A DNA stretch of 64,000 bases from Haplomitrium mnioides (lineage: Eukaryota; Marchantiophyta; Haplomitriopsida; Calobryales), in contig JBNGIS010006389.1 in assembly GCA_049999725.1 (NCBI GenBank), positions 62,001-126,000 on the forward strand, given 5' to 3'. The notes under the pieces were generated by a model. The model did no database searches. It saw only the letters and a program-made list of their open reading frames with translations, and was not told the DNA's origin. The position numbers and the translations under genes were made by a program. This document shows positions 46,440-59,126 of this stretch, piece after piece (the first letter of the stretch is position 1; each line of letters starts with the position of its first letter).

Positions 46440-47360
46440 ATCAAACATGACAGCAAATAATTTATAGTTGTTGCTATGTATGTTGATGATATGAATTTGT
46501 TTTGGTCATAAAACATTACTTAAACATACTATTCAAATTTTAAAGGAAAATTTTGATTTGAGAAATATTGGAGAGACCAGCTCTTGCTTAGGACTTCAAT
46601 TTGAGTACTTAGAAGATGGCAAACTTTTGCATCATAGTATATATATGAAGAAATGCCTTAAACAATTCCACATGAATAAAGCTCATCTTGTTACATCTTC
46701 TATGGAGGTACATACAATGGATAGAGATAAAGATATTTTCAAGAAGAGAAGTGAAAATAAGCCTCTACTTGGATTTGAGACACCTTATCTCTTATCCATT
46801 GGCACTCTTATGTTTCTTCCAAACCAAAATCGACTTGAAATTTCTTTTGTCATGAACTTGCTTGATAGACATAACTCACAACCAACAATTTGGCAGTGGA
46901 ATTGTACTAAATGTATCTTTTGATACTTACAAGACACCATTGATATGGGACTTTATTTCGTAAAGCAAATTGACAAGATGTTAACCAGTTACATGGATGT
47001 CGAATGTTTATCTGATCTTGATGATGCTAAATCCCATACTTCTTCTAGCCATGTAGAGATCATAGGATTGTATAAGGCTATAAGAGAGTGCATTTAGTTG
47101 AGGAGGATGATTGATCACCTCAATATTTATTCTCTCTTACTTTCTATGTATGATCTTATTGTCTTGTTTGAGGATAATTTGGCATGTACTGAGCAAGTTT
47201 CACATGGATTTGTCAAATTAGACCACATGAAGAACATTGCATCAAAATTCTTTTTCGCTCAAAAGCAACATGATGAGACCGTATCTATGCAAGTTATTGA
47301 TGATAAGAATAATCACACCAATTTACTCACAAAGACGTTGACTTCAACACTCCATTAGAT
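46440..47360 (+). pseudogene. Copia-2 reverse transcriptase C-terminal half and RNase H
   Basis: The catalytic box survives as YVDD near 46474-46497. SCLGLQFEYLEDGKLLHHS near 46582 and PYLLSIGTLMFL near 46780 match the same positions of Copia-1. RNase H is truncated: the segment between the DLDDAKS block and the AEIIALY-equivalent (about 47030) is missing. KNIASKFFF and LLTKTL near 47230-47340 close the domain. Several stops. Confidence 0.82.
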
Positions 47361-47640
47361 ATATTGTGATGGAATTGGAAAATGTCAATGATTACATTTA
47401 TTTTCTACTTGATCTCTTATGAGTATTTAGTCTTTATTTGATGTATATTGTCTGCAAATTTTAGTGGTTGTACTCTTTCACTCATATAAGTATGAGAGAG
47501 TTTTAATGAAGCAACAAATTATCTTACATAGGACACCATGTGATATTGTTGAAGTTTCACTCCTCTTATTACCTGTATGTGTGGCTATAACATTCTCCAT
47601 GTTAAAACAAAGTAGTGTCAAGATATAAGTTATATAAAGT

Positions 47641-48542
47641 ATTACTCTAAACTAGGATTAGCACAAGTACTAATTATTTTTATTATAACCACCCTCTATA
47701 TCTTCATTAGAGGATATAGAATGCAAGGAGAGATTGAAAGGAGAAGTTAGTTAAGAATGTGAGGAGCATGTGATTTATACTTATAGAGATGAAGGAAATG
47801 CTCTTCAAAAGCTTATTGCTCAATACATTTGTGTGAATGCTTCCATTTAAATCATGAATACAATCTAGCAAAAATTTAATAAATATTAAAGGTCTTATAG
47901 AGATTTTTCTATAATAGACTAAAGAGTAGAAAAGTCAAAAAAGCCAAATTATTCTTTGACTTTTTCTCTAAAAGAGTCTCAAGTTATCATCGTAGGTTTT
48001 TTTTGTAGAGACAATTACAAGGCTAAGAAAATTGGATCAATTGTTGAGATTTTGTGACAAAAAACATTCCAAATAAAAAGCTTTTACTTGAAAAACAAAA
48101 CAAAAGGTAGAGATATTTTAAGAGTATCTTAAAGAATTAATATTTAAGAGATATAATCACCATGGGTTCTTTATCTAAAGTGATAAGAATATTTATTTTT
48201 ACTCTTAGTAATTATCTAGACTAGTATATAAGAAGGAGGAGAAGAGAGGAGAGGATACTTGAGATTTGTAGAAGTTGTGAGTTCATTCTTAGAAAGACTA
48301 TATAAGAAGCATTTGGAGGAGCTCTTGAAGGAGCTACTTCTAAAGACTCATTGGAGTACATGCACTTGAGGAAGGATTTTCCATAGAGCTAGAAGTTGAT
48401 TGAAAAGTGGAAGGACAAGAGCAAGAGTATTTAATGCGAGAGTATTTGAAGTGAAGAGTTACAGATTTCTAGGATATTTTGTATTGAGTACATACACTTT
48501 GTAGACTTTGTAGAATTTGTTGCATATTGATGATTGGAGTAG
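47641..48542. other. Unassigned sequence downstream of Copia-2
   Basis: It probably begins with the decayed Copia-2 3' LTR (TAGGATTAGCACAAGTACTA near 47657 recalls TTAGTGCTAATCC in the Copia-1 LTR). The rest is AT-rich and purine-rich, with no gene or clear repeat. Confidence 0.4.
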
Positions 48543-50840
48543 TGTCACACCCCTCTCTTCTGCCTTAACAACAATATTGCGCCCCTCTCTCATGCCTTAA
48601 CACCCATAGAGGTAATTTCATATAAAAGAGGTGGCAAAGTATCACAGAGCTCTTTCATCAGACGACATCAAGATTGTATTTACAACTTTTGCGTCTTACC
48701 AAGCCTATACCCCACTCTATGTACACACCCACTCAACACAACCCCTAAGTAATCTCTTCCCCCGTACAACACTCAATTTGTAATTGTATTCTGTTTGGTG
48801 AGGAGGACTAGTTCTGTCCTTCCTATCCCTTCACCTCTCAACACCCAGACTAAGAGTAGTGATGCCAACCTTATGCTCTCTTTTTTGTAGAGTCTTAGCT
48901 CTGGTACCTCTAGAGGATTCAAATAATTGACAAACCTTGCTCCAAAAACATGATTACTATTACTATTCTGTGATTTAGAAATTTTATAGTTCTACTACTA
49001 CTTATTAAGCCAAACTTTCACTTCTTGTGTCACATGTATATATAACCTACTCTTATGCAGATGGGCACTGATGCCCCACCAACTCATAGTCCGTCATACA
49101 ACTTTCCATTGTCGTTGTCAAAGCCACCTTCTTGTGTTATTCACAACCCTACAACCTCACACTCTCACTCACCATATAGATAGATTCACGTATGTTGTCT
49201 AAGGGGCTTAGATTTCTTACTCCCAAGCTAGGGAGATGGTTCTCTCTACCATGAGTTACCCACACTCCACCCCTATCACCCCACCTACCTCGCACTCCTT
49301 TTCAAAGAGATGGAAGCCTCTCGAGCTTTACTTGCAATGATCAAGGAACTAATTCTCATATTGTTGAATTGGCCGTACACCATAGTTGCAATGTTATGCT
49401 CCTACTAGAGCTGACCTTTTGTGGCTAGCAGGGGGGCTCTTCTCACTATGCGATGCAGCTCACATTGAAACCTCAGCTTGCTTGGCCTTCTTGATCGAGT
49501 AACAACTTACCAATGCTAGGCCTTTAGGTGCAGACAACTAAAGAAGTAGCGCCACTTTCAAGTCTCCTTGTTGCTTAGCCGAATCCACCTCACACTAGAG
49601 CCTCTTGCTCTCTGTTGGGTTCATATTGTCGGGGTCCAAGTCCCCTCCACTAAAGTGCCCACGCATCCCTCTACACACTCACCTCAACCTCCTTGGGCTC
49701 TTGTTGTTCCTCCTACTTTCACTCCTAGCGTTTTGATCCTTCTATTGTGCTCCTTATCTTCCTTCATTCTCCTCCTACAAGCGCCAATTTCCTTGTGTTA
49801 GAGAGCGGTTGAACCTTTCGCAGCCCAATTCCAACCCTCCTTCAATTTGTGACTTTGCATACAAACTTTTCATGATACATTTGTTAGTGGTTTTGCAACT
49901 TCTGCGTTGAGCAACTGGAATCTTTCTCAGATGGTGGTAGGTCCGATTACTTTGTGTCACAATTCTCCTTCATAGCCATGTGTTTAATTATGTCGTTTGC
50001 AAAACCAACTGCATGTCATTATAGATTAGCGTCACATCACAGTGTTCTCTTTTTCTAGAGTGTCTATTTCTCAGGTGGCTATGCCTATCTTTATTTTTTA
50101 TGAATGATGACAGAGTCCGTTGACGATCTACTTGAACAGATATGACTCGAGAAGAAGGGTCGGCATGGGTTGAAAAGGAAATGAGACTAGCCCGAAAACC
50201 AGATTGGACCCAATAAGCGACGACAAACCCGATGAGCGACGACAAACCTGATGAGGGATGGCCGACTTGATGAGCGACAACGCCAAATGCCATTTTCCAA
50301 AGGGAAATTGGATCGTTGCGTCTAATAAAAAAACCAAGTTGCACAAAAAGGACATTCTAACCCGATTGTTGACTTTTTCCGATAAAGAACCGCCTATGTC
50401 ATCTTCCATGGGGAAACTAGACCATTACGTCAAGAGAAAAAGAACAATTCCCATACACTCAACTCCATTGCTTGATCAGACCCGATAGAAATGAAAAAAC
50501 CTTGCTTGAAACCAATCGAGCTTGATTGAACTCGATTGATGGGACTATATGGTGTCGCGAGCTTGTGAGAACATTGCATGCTTTTTCTTCTAATATTTCC
50601 CTTGATTCAAATTGCTCCATGAGCACCTTCACGCCTTCTTCCTATTTGGTCATACCCTGGTCTCCACAATTGAGAATTGAGAGTGTAGTGGCCCGAACTT
50701 CTTTAGCCTCTTAGATAGCCTTCGAATCATCAATTTTGCATGTGCTTCCCCATTCTTTACCCTTTTGTTATGGATCATGCCCCCTAGGAACCTCCCCTAC
50801 ATCAGCTCCCTCACAAGTCCTTCCGCAAAGTATCTGCATA
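48543..50840 (-). repeat. D4: minus-strand gypsy LTR
   Basis: At the outer end the plus strand reads TGTCACACCCCTCTC, like the D LTR end TGTCATGCCTCTCTC. 49165-49800 is the reverse complement of G1 (4200-4870) and G2 material. 50110-50540 holds the tandem theme (GACGACAAACCCGATGAGC, then AAATTGGATCGTTGCG). 50800-50840 matches the region near the LTR start in D. The exact start is not seen. Confidence 0.68.
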
Positions 50841-51452
50841 GTCTCCTCTTAGTGCAATTGAGATGCGTCACTCTCCAACATTAGCTTGACTTTCTGAATC
50901 ATGAATCCATGTCGTAATCCAGCGCACTGGTTGATCGTCATTCCTTTTGGTCATTGGCTCTCCTTTGGTTTTTTTCATCTCCCTGGCTAAAAGTTGTGCC
51001 TTTAGTTCTTCAAAAGCAAGTCATTTAGACTAAAGTTGACAAAATTCATGGTAACTTTGTTCCCAATCGGCTGACAAGAAACACTTCAACCATTCTCTTA
51101 TTTTCAATTTGCACTTAATTTCAAAGTCACATGAAGAGAAACCAACAAAGCCTCTAGCTTCACATGTCCACCTATTGCATCCATAGTCATGGCTGTGACA
51201 CTTGGGTGCGACATGAGTAATAGTGATCCCAAGTTGGACTTTCAATAACTTTAAGAACAAGGCACACTTTATCAAATCTTGTTTTACCTACTTAATGTTT
51301 GAGTAGACAATTGCAAAGTCTAACAAAAGCTATGACATCTTGAGACAAATCATTACAATAGTTAGAAACATCTTGCACGCATTGCACAATCATTAAGAAT
51401 AGTAACATTAAGAAAAGAAAAGCAAGTCGATTGTTGAGTCTACAAAAGCAAA
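50841..51452. other. Unassigned sequence
   Basis: No gene, LTR end or coding similarity recognised. Confidence 0.4.
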
Positions 51453-51758
51453 GACTTCAAAGTCAATGTGCATGTGGACTCTCAAGTCCATGTGTGTCAA
51501 TGTCTTGAAGTGTATATACACATGGACTTGAGATTCTATGAGAGCATAGATTCAGAGTCCATGTACATTTGGGCTTTAAAGTCCATGCATGCTTTGACTT
51601 CAAAGTCTAGACACACTTTGAATTGAAAGTCAAGAGATGCTTAGACTTAGAGTCCATGTGTGCACAGACTCTCAAGTTTGGATATTAACAAACTCTCAAG
51701 TACTTGCAAGCATAGACTCTAAAGTCTTTACGTGCATGAACTCACTAGTCTACATGGC
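51453..51758. repeat. Degenerate 24 bp minisatellite
   Basis: About 13 imperfect units of 21-27 bp on the theme GACTCTCAAGTCCATGTGTGCA, with GACTT, GACTC or GATTC at each start. No gene is associated. Confidence 0.75.
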
Positions 51759-53080
51759 CATCCAAACTTGAATCCCAAGCACATATAGGGTTTGGAAAAG
51801 AAGCAAAGCTACTATGTGGGCACCAACTGTTGTTGACCATACAAGGATGGAGAGCATCATCTTATACATGCATGGAGTATATAGTTGCAAAAATCTTGGT
51901 TAGAAGAAAACAAAAAAAATGCTTGAAGTTACCTCTCTATTCTTATAGGCTTTCATAAGGTTATTGCTAAAGTTGTCTCTCCTTTTGATGTTATCAAGAC
52001 CGTTTCTTTTTTGTATGAGGCATTGTTTAATCTAATGCCTTTCAAGCTACTTATCAAAAACCTAATATAAGCTATGTTGTCTTCTCGAATCATCCTAATC
52101 TCATTGATTATCTCGTGATTGAGGTTTCATGTTTTGGCCACTCCAAAGGTAGATATACCTTGACTAGTTCCATAGAAAGCTAGACATTTGTAGGCTAATT
52201 CACTTCGCTTACCATGCTTGAATATATCAGAAAATTGAAAAGATTTTGATACTCCAATTTTGTTTGTTCACACGCAATTGTTTCCATCTTTTCAATACCA
52301 AAAATTTGCAAAAATAGAAGTGAAAATATGTCTATCAAATGGAAATCATAAAACAAGGTATAAATACAACTAAAATCAAAAGAAATAAAAAATCACTCAT
52401 CCAAAACAAAATCTAAACAATATGCGCAATAATATTAATGGAAAGTAACTTTCTATTGAATTTTCTCTTATACTTGAACATTTGAAACTCATTCTCATGT
52501 TAGAAAATCATTTGTATAGCTTTTGCTACATTACTTATTATAGTAAGAAAACTTTAAGTTCAAATTGCAATGACTTTTTGTATCTTTAGAGTTTTAAATA
52601 GATTGAAAATCTCTTTCAAGAACATTGTGAGAGAATGTCGACTCACAAAATATATCATTTCCTCGATAATTTTACCAAAGAGGGAATTTAAGATTACTAT
52701 TTAAATTCTTTGCAAGAAAATGATCTTGATTGCATTTTAAATTTATCCAACTTAACAAAGCATTAGAGAACATATATGGAAAAATGTCAAATTCTCAAAG
52801 AGACTAGATTTGGTACTTGTGAGACATGTGAAGAGATAAAATCATTACGAAAGAGATATGTTTTGGAGTCTAACAAAGGTGAACAAAGTTTTTGATTTAT
52901 GTAGTTTTAAACATTCTAAATGTTCTATCTATTCTTTTTAAAATATGTTATTTTGATCTTACTTTTTAATTTGAGACTCTAGCCACACAAGACATTCTTA
53001 TTCTTTGTTCTTATGATGCTATTAAAAATGTAGTGTAGTTGTATATTACTCTCTGTGTGCCTAAGGCTTCACATATGCAA
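51759..53080. other. Unassigned AT-rich sequence
   Basis: No open frame of note and no recognised repeat. A possible decayed retroelement interior, but without motifs. Confidence 0.4.
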
Positions 53081-53619
53081 ATAAAGTTGTGGTTTGTACT
53101 TTATTGCGCACAACAATCACCAAGCGCATTTGGGATTGGTTTCCTTTTTTTTTCCTACCATTACATTACGTAGGAGATTTTTCTACACAAGAACTCTATG
53201 TACATATAGAACTTGTTGTTTTGGTTTGAAACCTCTTATGTAAAGAGGACTACATGAGCGTTCAAGATTTATTTCCTCTATTGTTCTCTACTAACTACAC
53301 AAGTAAAGTTGTGGTTTATAACCAATGCACCCAAGAGATTCCAAGTGAAAAAGAGATTCTTTGGCACAATGAATTCATTGTTGATATTGGTAGCCCAATG
53401 CATGCATAAAGTCAAAACACATTGGATTAATGTAAATTATTTTATCCCCATGCATGTTTAGAGTCTATATATGCATAGGATTCATTGTTGTTATTTATAA
53501 TCGTACGTTTATATAAAGTCTAAATACATAAGATGTGTAGTTGTTGTTTGTAAGTCTATGCACACATAGAGTCAATGAGTGTAAGGAATTCATTGATATT
53601 GTTTGAAACCCCATGCATG
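53081..53619. repeat. Degenerate about 55-65 bp tandem region next to D5
   Basis: Recurring phrases: AAAGTTGTGGTTTRTA (twice), AATTCATTGTTGATATTG and GATTCATTGTTGTTATTT and AATTCATTGATATTGTTT, and ATGCATG/ATGCACACA before AGTC. Units are strongly diverged. It ends CCCCATGCATG directly at the D5 LTR start. Confidence 0.55.
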
Positions 53620-55162
53620 TGTCATCCGATTAGTTGAGGCACTATGAGAATTTTCACAAGTTTAGGAACATCACAAGGAAATTTCTTTGTTTTGAGGTGT
53701 GAAGACATTCCAGGGACATTGTTGTACTCAAGATAGGCAATCTAGAGAAAGGGAACACTCGACTACTCATCAATGAGGACATTGGAACTAAGAGACCAGA
53801 AGTGGGACGATGGAAGGACAGGGGGCTCTCCAAAGACACTATAGAAGAGCTCACTAGGAGGGTCACGTTGGAGCAACCTTGAGGGGATAGGATTCATGGT
53901 CAAGAGATGGAGACCAAAAGAGTAGGGATAGAAGCAATGATTTGAAGGCAAAATGAGAGTCTAAGGCAATGTTGAGTGCTACACCCTACATTGTTGACTC
54001 TCAGGGTCGTGGCATGGCTTGATAGAAAAGGGACAAGAAGGTGCTTTAAGTGCAATTTGAATCGAAGGGAGAAATAAAGATGCAATGCTGTTTGGAAGGG
54101 AGCGGCAACACAAAGTTCCAAAGTCCACTCTAATCTATCAAGCTCTATGAGGTCCGATAGGGGTCTCAAAGGTTTTGTCCTTTCTATCCCATTGTTTTTT
54201 CGGGGTTTTGTTGTTTCTATTGGGTTTTCTTAAGCTACAAAATTGACTGTATAGGAGTTGTCCTTTCCCGATCGGGTAGAGCTGTCCAACATCCTTGTGG
54301 AAAACGGCATTGGACAATGCTCTATCGGAAGAAGTCAACAATCAGGTCAAAAATTTTGCTTATTGAGTCTGCTGTCACCTATCTAGTCCGATTAGGTTTA
54401 TCAGGTCAGCTCTATTGGATGATTGACCGTCGGCAGCCTTAGAACAAGTGTTGCCACCTGAGCAATTGGCAAAGTATTTGAGTAATGACAAGGTGCTCCT
54501 CACTACCATCCAATGGAGGGACTTCCAAGCAAGGGTCAAGATGAAAAGAAAGGAAGGTACGAACAAGATGGAGGAATAGATGGCCTCGCTTTGAAGTGTG
54601 AAGGGTTGATGAGCCTATGCAACTAGAGTAGCAAAGACAAGGGAGCAAATTATAATGACACTTCAATTGAAGCTAGTGAACTTGTATGAGAAAGCTATCA
54701 AGAGTGGAGGTGGACTAGAGGGGTGCTAAGAATCCAGAGGGAGCATGAGGCTATAGAGACTCAAGCAATCCATGTGTACTTATTCTTTAAGGCAAACCAA
54801 CATTTGGAGGTGGATCGATGCTTGAAGGAGAAGAGAAATCTTTTGGCTTCGAATTCATAAGAGGCAGCCAATGGGGGTCTTGGTGTTATCTCAACTTTGG
54901 TTTTTGCAAGAGCGTCAACCCTAAGATTGCTTGGATGGCGTTGGTGGTTTGATATTCAAGAGGGATTGAGGCAAGAGGTGGTCATATTAGTGCTCGTGCA
55001 CTACGTAAAGATCTCATCAAGGTCTTTGGTGGAGTGGGTTGACTGCCAGTCGGAAGGACTGTCTTCAAGAGGTGGAAGTTTAATAAGACCTCTTCTAATC
55101 TTGTGGAAGTAAATCCAAGACTTCTAGCAATGGAAGTGGATAAACTACATTGCAGGTTACGT
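53620..55162 (+). repeat. D5: plus-strand gypsy LTR cut by element F
   Basis: It starts TGTCATCCGATTAGTTGAGGC, comparable to TGTCAGCCAATAACTTAAGGC in Gypsy-A. It has the tandem theme near 54130-54450 and a perfect hairpin at 54988-55003. It stops at 55162, where F begins, and the remainder should lie beyond the window. Confidence 0.78.
54988..55003 (+). promoter_or_regulatory. Conserved LTR hairpin (D5 copy)
   Basis: A perfect TAGTGC-tcgt-GCACTA hairpin, preceded by the conserved ATTCAAGAGGGA-type purine block about 35 bp upstream. Role unknown. Confidence 0.5.
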
Positions 55163-56911
55163 TGTCGTGTGGCAGTTTTCTTGTTCTGGGAATACGCTGG
55201 GTATATGGTTGTAGAGAGTGTTATGCAAATGGCAGAAGCTCTGTGGTTCAGTAGTTTGGAATGAACAACTTTGACAGAGATTTAGGTTCTCATGCCTTTC
55301 CTAGATTCAATAAATGTTCAATCACAAACTCGAAAAAAAATAGTTTTCTCCAACTCTTTGTTCGAGTGTTGTCAAAGAGAATGCATGGCTTGCTTGTTGC
55401 TAGGATCTGAAACTCTCAAGCTGAAAACCAAGGTGCAAGATAAATCTGTATGAAAATTTTCAGCTCAAAATCTTGAGCAAATTGGTCATTACTCTCAAAG
55501 ATTCAATGTTGTTTGAGAAAAACCGAACAAAATAACACCCCTAAACTTTCTAGGTAGTAACTTCTTCACTTCATAGAGAATAGCCTTGAAACTTCACATA
55601 CTATTGTCCCATACTACCATCTTAAGGTTACCGAATTCTCAACTGATACTCTACTCTTGAAAAAATGCAAGAATTCACAACTCAAAGTCGAATAAGGAGT
55701 GAATTTGAAACAACCTTTCAATTGGTACTCAATCTTCAACTCGTTGTTACAGAACAACCCCAACTCTAATTGAATCTAAACTTGTCTTTAAATTGTATCC
55801 CTTGTTGTCAGCTTTCCAATAATACTATGGTTGTTTCCAGATTCTTTGTACACTTGATTCTATTGCTTGAAAGACAATCTACCCTTCAATTTGACCCCTT
55901 CTCCTTCAAATGCTTATAAGTATTTTTCAAAGCTTCAAACGACTTGAAATTTGTTGCAAAGGGATGCTACTCATCTTGAGCTTCAAATCCTTACCTTGCA
56001 CGAACTGCAATTCCTTTGGAAACTCTTCAAACCTTCAGAAAACAAACTGCCTATTCTCCTTCTTTTAGGTTCTTACTAACTTCAAGTTAACTCACTTTTC
56101 TTTTTGGTATAAGAACCATAGAACATAAGCTATTTGTGTTGACAGAAAACAAAGAGGAAAGAAACAGAAGGTAAAATTGAGTCCTCTTCAATCATATGAT
56201 CATTTGGTGACTCTCCACCAGTTGCAGCTCCGACTATTCAACATTTACTGAAAACCGAAACACTCTTCGACGACGATTTGAGAAACACCTCTCCACATTA
56301 GGTCAGAATGTAGATGGTAAGGTCCCATTGTTCTCCATAGGTGATGATTGGCAACAACACAAGAATTGGTGAATTCATCACCGAAGTTAGAAAATTATCA
56401 CCGAAGTGATATACTATCCACTATCGAAAGTGGTCTTGAGGAATTAACCGCAACCCAATGAAGAATGGATTTGGAAGAGGAAAATTAGGAGCAACAAATA
56501 ATCCTCTGTCCATTTCCAAGAAATGCCACCTATAAGATCCTTCAACTCCAACGTAGAACTTCCGTGCCTCCAGCGCCCACTCCCTTCTTCGATATTTGTC
56601 CCTCACTAATTGTTACTCTCGATGATTCCCCCTTCTTCTCCGTTGCTTTCTCTATTATCTTCAAAATATCTGAGAGCATAATCCAAAAGAATCCATGAAC
56701 AACCAATAGGATGGTCTTGTCCTTACCTACAAGATCTCGAGAATCTTCCACGTAGTACAAGCAAACTCTACTTTTGCGTTTCTAGAAGCTTTTTGATAGA
56801 TGCCTTGCCACTTCTTCTTGACTTTTCTCTAAACTTATCCATGGTAAGAATGATTTGTTTCTCCTTTCTTCTTGTTACCTTTTACATACTTGCCAAACCA
56901 CAGCACGACAT
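55163..56911 (-). repeat. 3' LTR of F (1749 bp)
   Basis: Read on the minus strand it begins TGTCGTGCTGTGG, right after the purine tract GAGGGGGTGGA, and ends ACACGACA at 55163. It matches 62807-64000 throughout. No genes; open frames inside it are chance. Confidence 0.92.
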
Positions 56912-56974
56912 CCACCCCCTCTGAACTGGTGCATCCTCTAGTACACACTAAGAAAGCAAATGTTGTGGTCGGCA

Positions 56975-58158
56975 TCAGAGAGTTTCTCCTTCTTCTAAAG
57001 TGAAGTCATGCTCTTGCTCTTTTGGATTATCTTCCTCTTCAAACACTGGCATGTCAGCTACTATATCCTCTAAAACATTTTTTTGGTCCCGTTTCTTGAA
57101 CAGTTTCACTTGCGTTTTTGCAATTGGAACTTTGAGCAAAGTCCCATCCAACTCTATTAAGGTATATGTGGCATTGTCATGCAAAATCACCACTACATAA
57201 GGTCCAAACCATCATTTAGAAAACTTCCTCACCGTACTACACTGGTTATCCAAGTTATTATCATACACCAATACCCAATCTCCCTCTTGTAAATCACGTG
57301 GCTTCAATCCATATGTTTGATCAAATTTGATTTTGTTTTTCAGCCTTGCTCTCTTCAGCCTTTCCACTGCTAATTGGATATCTTCAGGCCTCCTCTCCAA
57401 TTGCTGAATCTGAAGTGTAAGCAACTCCTCTCGCGATATCTGATCTTGCCAAGGTAAGACACTCCAACTCAAGATAGTCTCCTCGATAGGCATGATAGGT
57501 TTATGCTTTTGCATCAACTCAACTAGCATATAACCAGTCACTGAGCTATGAGTAGTCCTATCAGCTGATAATGCAAATGGTAATAGCTTTGGCCACTCAC
57601 CAGCTCTCTCTCTCTACATGCTTTAACAAGAGCTTTAACAATAAGAGGATGCCCACGCTCACTCTTTTCATTCCCTTCATGATTATACGTTATAGTGAGA
57701 GCAAGCTTGATGCGACATCTTTGAGAGAATTCTCTAGCTTCATGAGTATTTAACTCACCTCTATCAACTATGATCTTACCCACACAATCATATCTTGACA
57801 CCACATCTTCTAGGCAAAACCAACAAATATTTTATGTTGCATTGGTTCTCAATGCTCTTCCCTCCACTTGATTGGATAAATCTTCTCTTGCTAGGACCAA
57901 GTACTTCATTTGCCACACTCCAGATGGCATAGCAACAAGATCCACTACCCACTTATAGTGTAAAGCATGTGGATATGTTGGATGTAACCCATCTCTGTGC
58001 CGAAGCTCTGAATACATCTTATAGGTTTGACACGACTCTACAAAGGAAACCACATCCCTATACATATTTTTCCACCAATATTTTTCCTTCAATTTTGCAA
58101 AGGTGCCATAAATGCCCCTATGCCCAGCCCATAAGCTACAATGAAATTCATTCAGCAT
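56975..58158 (-). pseudogene. F integrase
   Basis: Minus strand, N to C. The zinc-binding module has FHCSLWAGHRG and CQTY, where the last Cys of CxxC is Tyr. Catalytic core: KWVVDLVAMP (first Asp), LVLAREDLSNQVEGRALR, IIVDRGELN (second Asp, in the frame below 57804) and KSERGH (Glu). A stop lies at 57832-57834 and a frameshift near 57540. The C-terminal part has REELLTLQIQQLERRPEDIQ, then KIKFDQTYGLKPRDLQEGDW and WFGPYVV after a stop at 57212-57214. It ends with an acidic tail at 56975. No chromodomain is visible. Confidence 0.88.
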
Positions 58159-58288
58159 CTATTTTTGTGTCTTTTCCTCATACACCACCCTTCGTGGTAT
58201 ATCATGGCCTCTTTTCGCCCTCTTTCATAAGTAGCCTTTTGCCAAGAGATAGTTGTAGGAGTTCTGCCTTACTTGCTTGAATTGAGCT

Positions 58289-59014
58289 TCACTCCATTCT
58301 GGTTTTCTCCTCAATGTACTTAAAATAATGGCCAATATCTAGCCACTCTCTTTCATAAAGTTCTTGCATGAATGGTTCTTCTCTCTTTTGTGCACGTGAA
58401 TAAAATTCAGTGCCTACACCATCAATGTCTTCAACCATCTCGTCCTCTTGCTCATATCTAGCTCTAGAGAGCATATCTGTCACTAGATTATCCTTCCCTG
58501 CTTTGTGTTTGAATTCTGGATTCAATGACTTGATATAGGCAATCCAGCGCAACATTGCAATATCAGACGTGTTGTAGTTGGTAATCATCCTCAACAAAGG
58601 CAAACAATCTATTTCCACAATCAATGGTGCTCCAATCAGGTATTCTTTCTCAGCTTTCATGGTTGCAACCACCCCTCATAACTCTCTTTTCACCTGTGGA
58701 TAGCTTCTTTGTAGTTTGCTCAACACTTTTGCTCCAAACCAAATTGCATGTCGATTTCCTTCCTCATCATTTTGCCTAATAGCCCAACCTATAGCAATAG
58801 GACTGGCATCTACAGTTAAGATTACTGGCTTCTCATTTTCATAGCTCACCCTTTGAAGAACAAGCTGAGAAGATAATAATTTCTTCAACTTTTGAACTGC
58901 TGTGGTATGGATATCTTCCCACTGAAGTCCTTTCCTTTGCGCAATAAATTGTACAAAGGATCTGCCATATGTGAAAAATGAGGGATCTACATATGGTAGA
59001 AGACACATGCTCAT
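58289..59014 (-). pseudogene. F RNase H domain
   Basis: One frame covers VQKLKKLLSSQLVL, VILTVDASPIAIGWAIRQ (first catalytic Asp in TVDAS), YPQVKREL, a TGA stop at 58676-58678, then VATMKAEKEYLIGAPLIVEIDCLPLL (Asp in EIDC) and NPEFKHKAGKDNLVTDMLSRARY, where the last Asp region D-L-S-R is kept. It degrades the RNA strand of the RNA-DNA hybrid. The upstream connection to RT needs a frameshift between 59014 and 59127. Confidence 0.87.
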
Positions 59015-59126
59015 AGAAATCTGCGCACCTCTATTGCCGAGCTACATGTATCCTTTAGTTGCTAAATGGGATCAATCTTCTTTTGATTGGGTTTTTGGCC
59101 AAACCAGCCACATAGGTGCCCAACAA

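Larger units (their letters stand above)
41180..47640 (+). mobile_element. Copia-2: old, decayed Ty1/copia element split by G2
   Basis: gag, integrase, RT and RNase H remnants follow in copia order and are clearly related to Copia-1 where both exist (44400-44650 with 1-260; 46440-47360 with 280-1260). The tail also resembles Copia-1: GGTTGTACTCTTTC near 47465, GAGAGNGTTTTAATGA, and CCATGTTA near 47600. A 3' LTR probably starts near 47620-47640, but it has drifted too far to delimit, and no 5' LTR is recognised. Stops and indels are dense. Confidence 0.78.
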
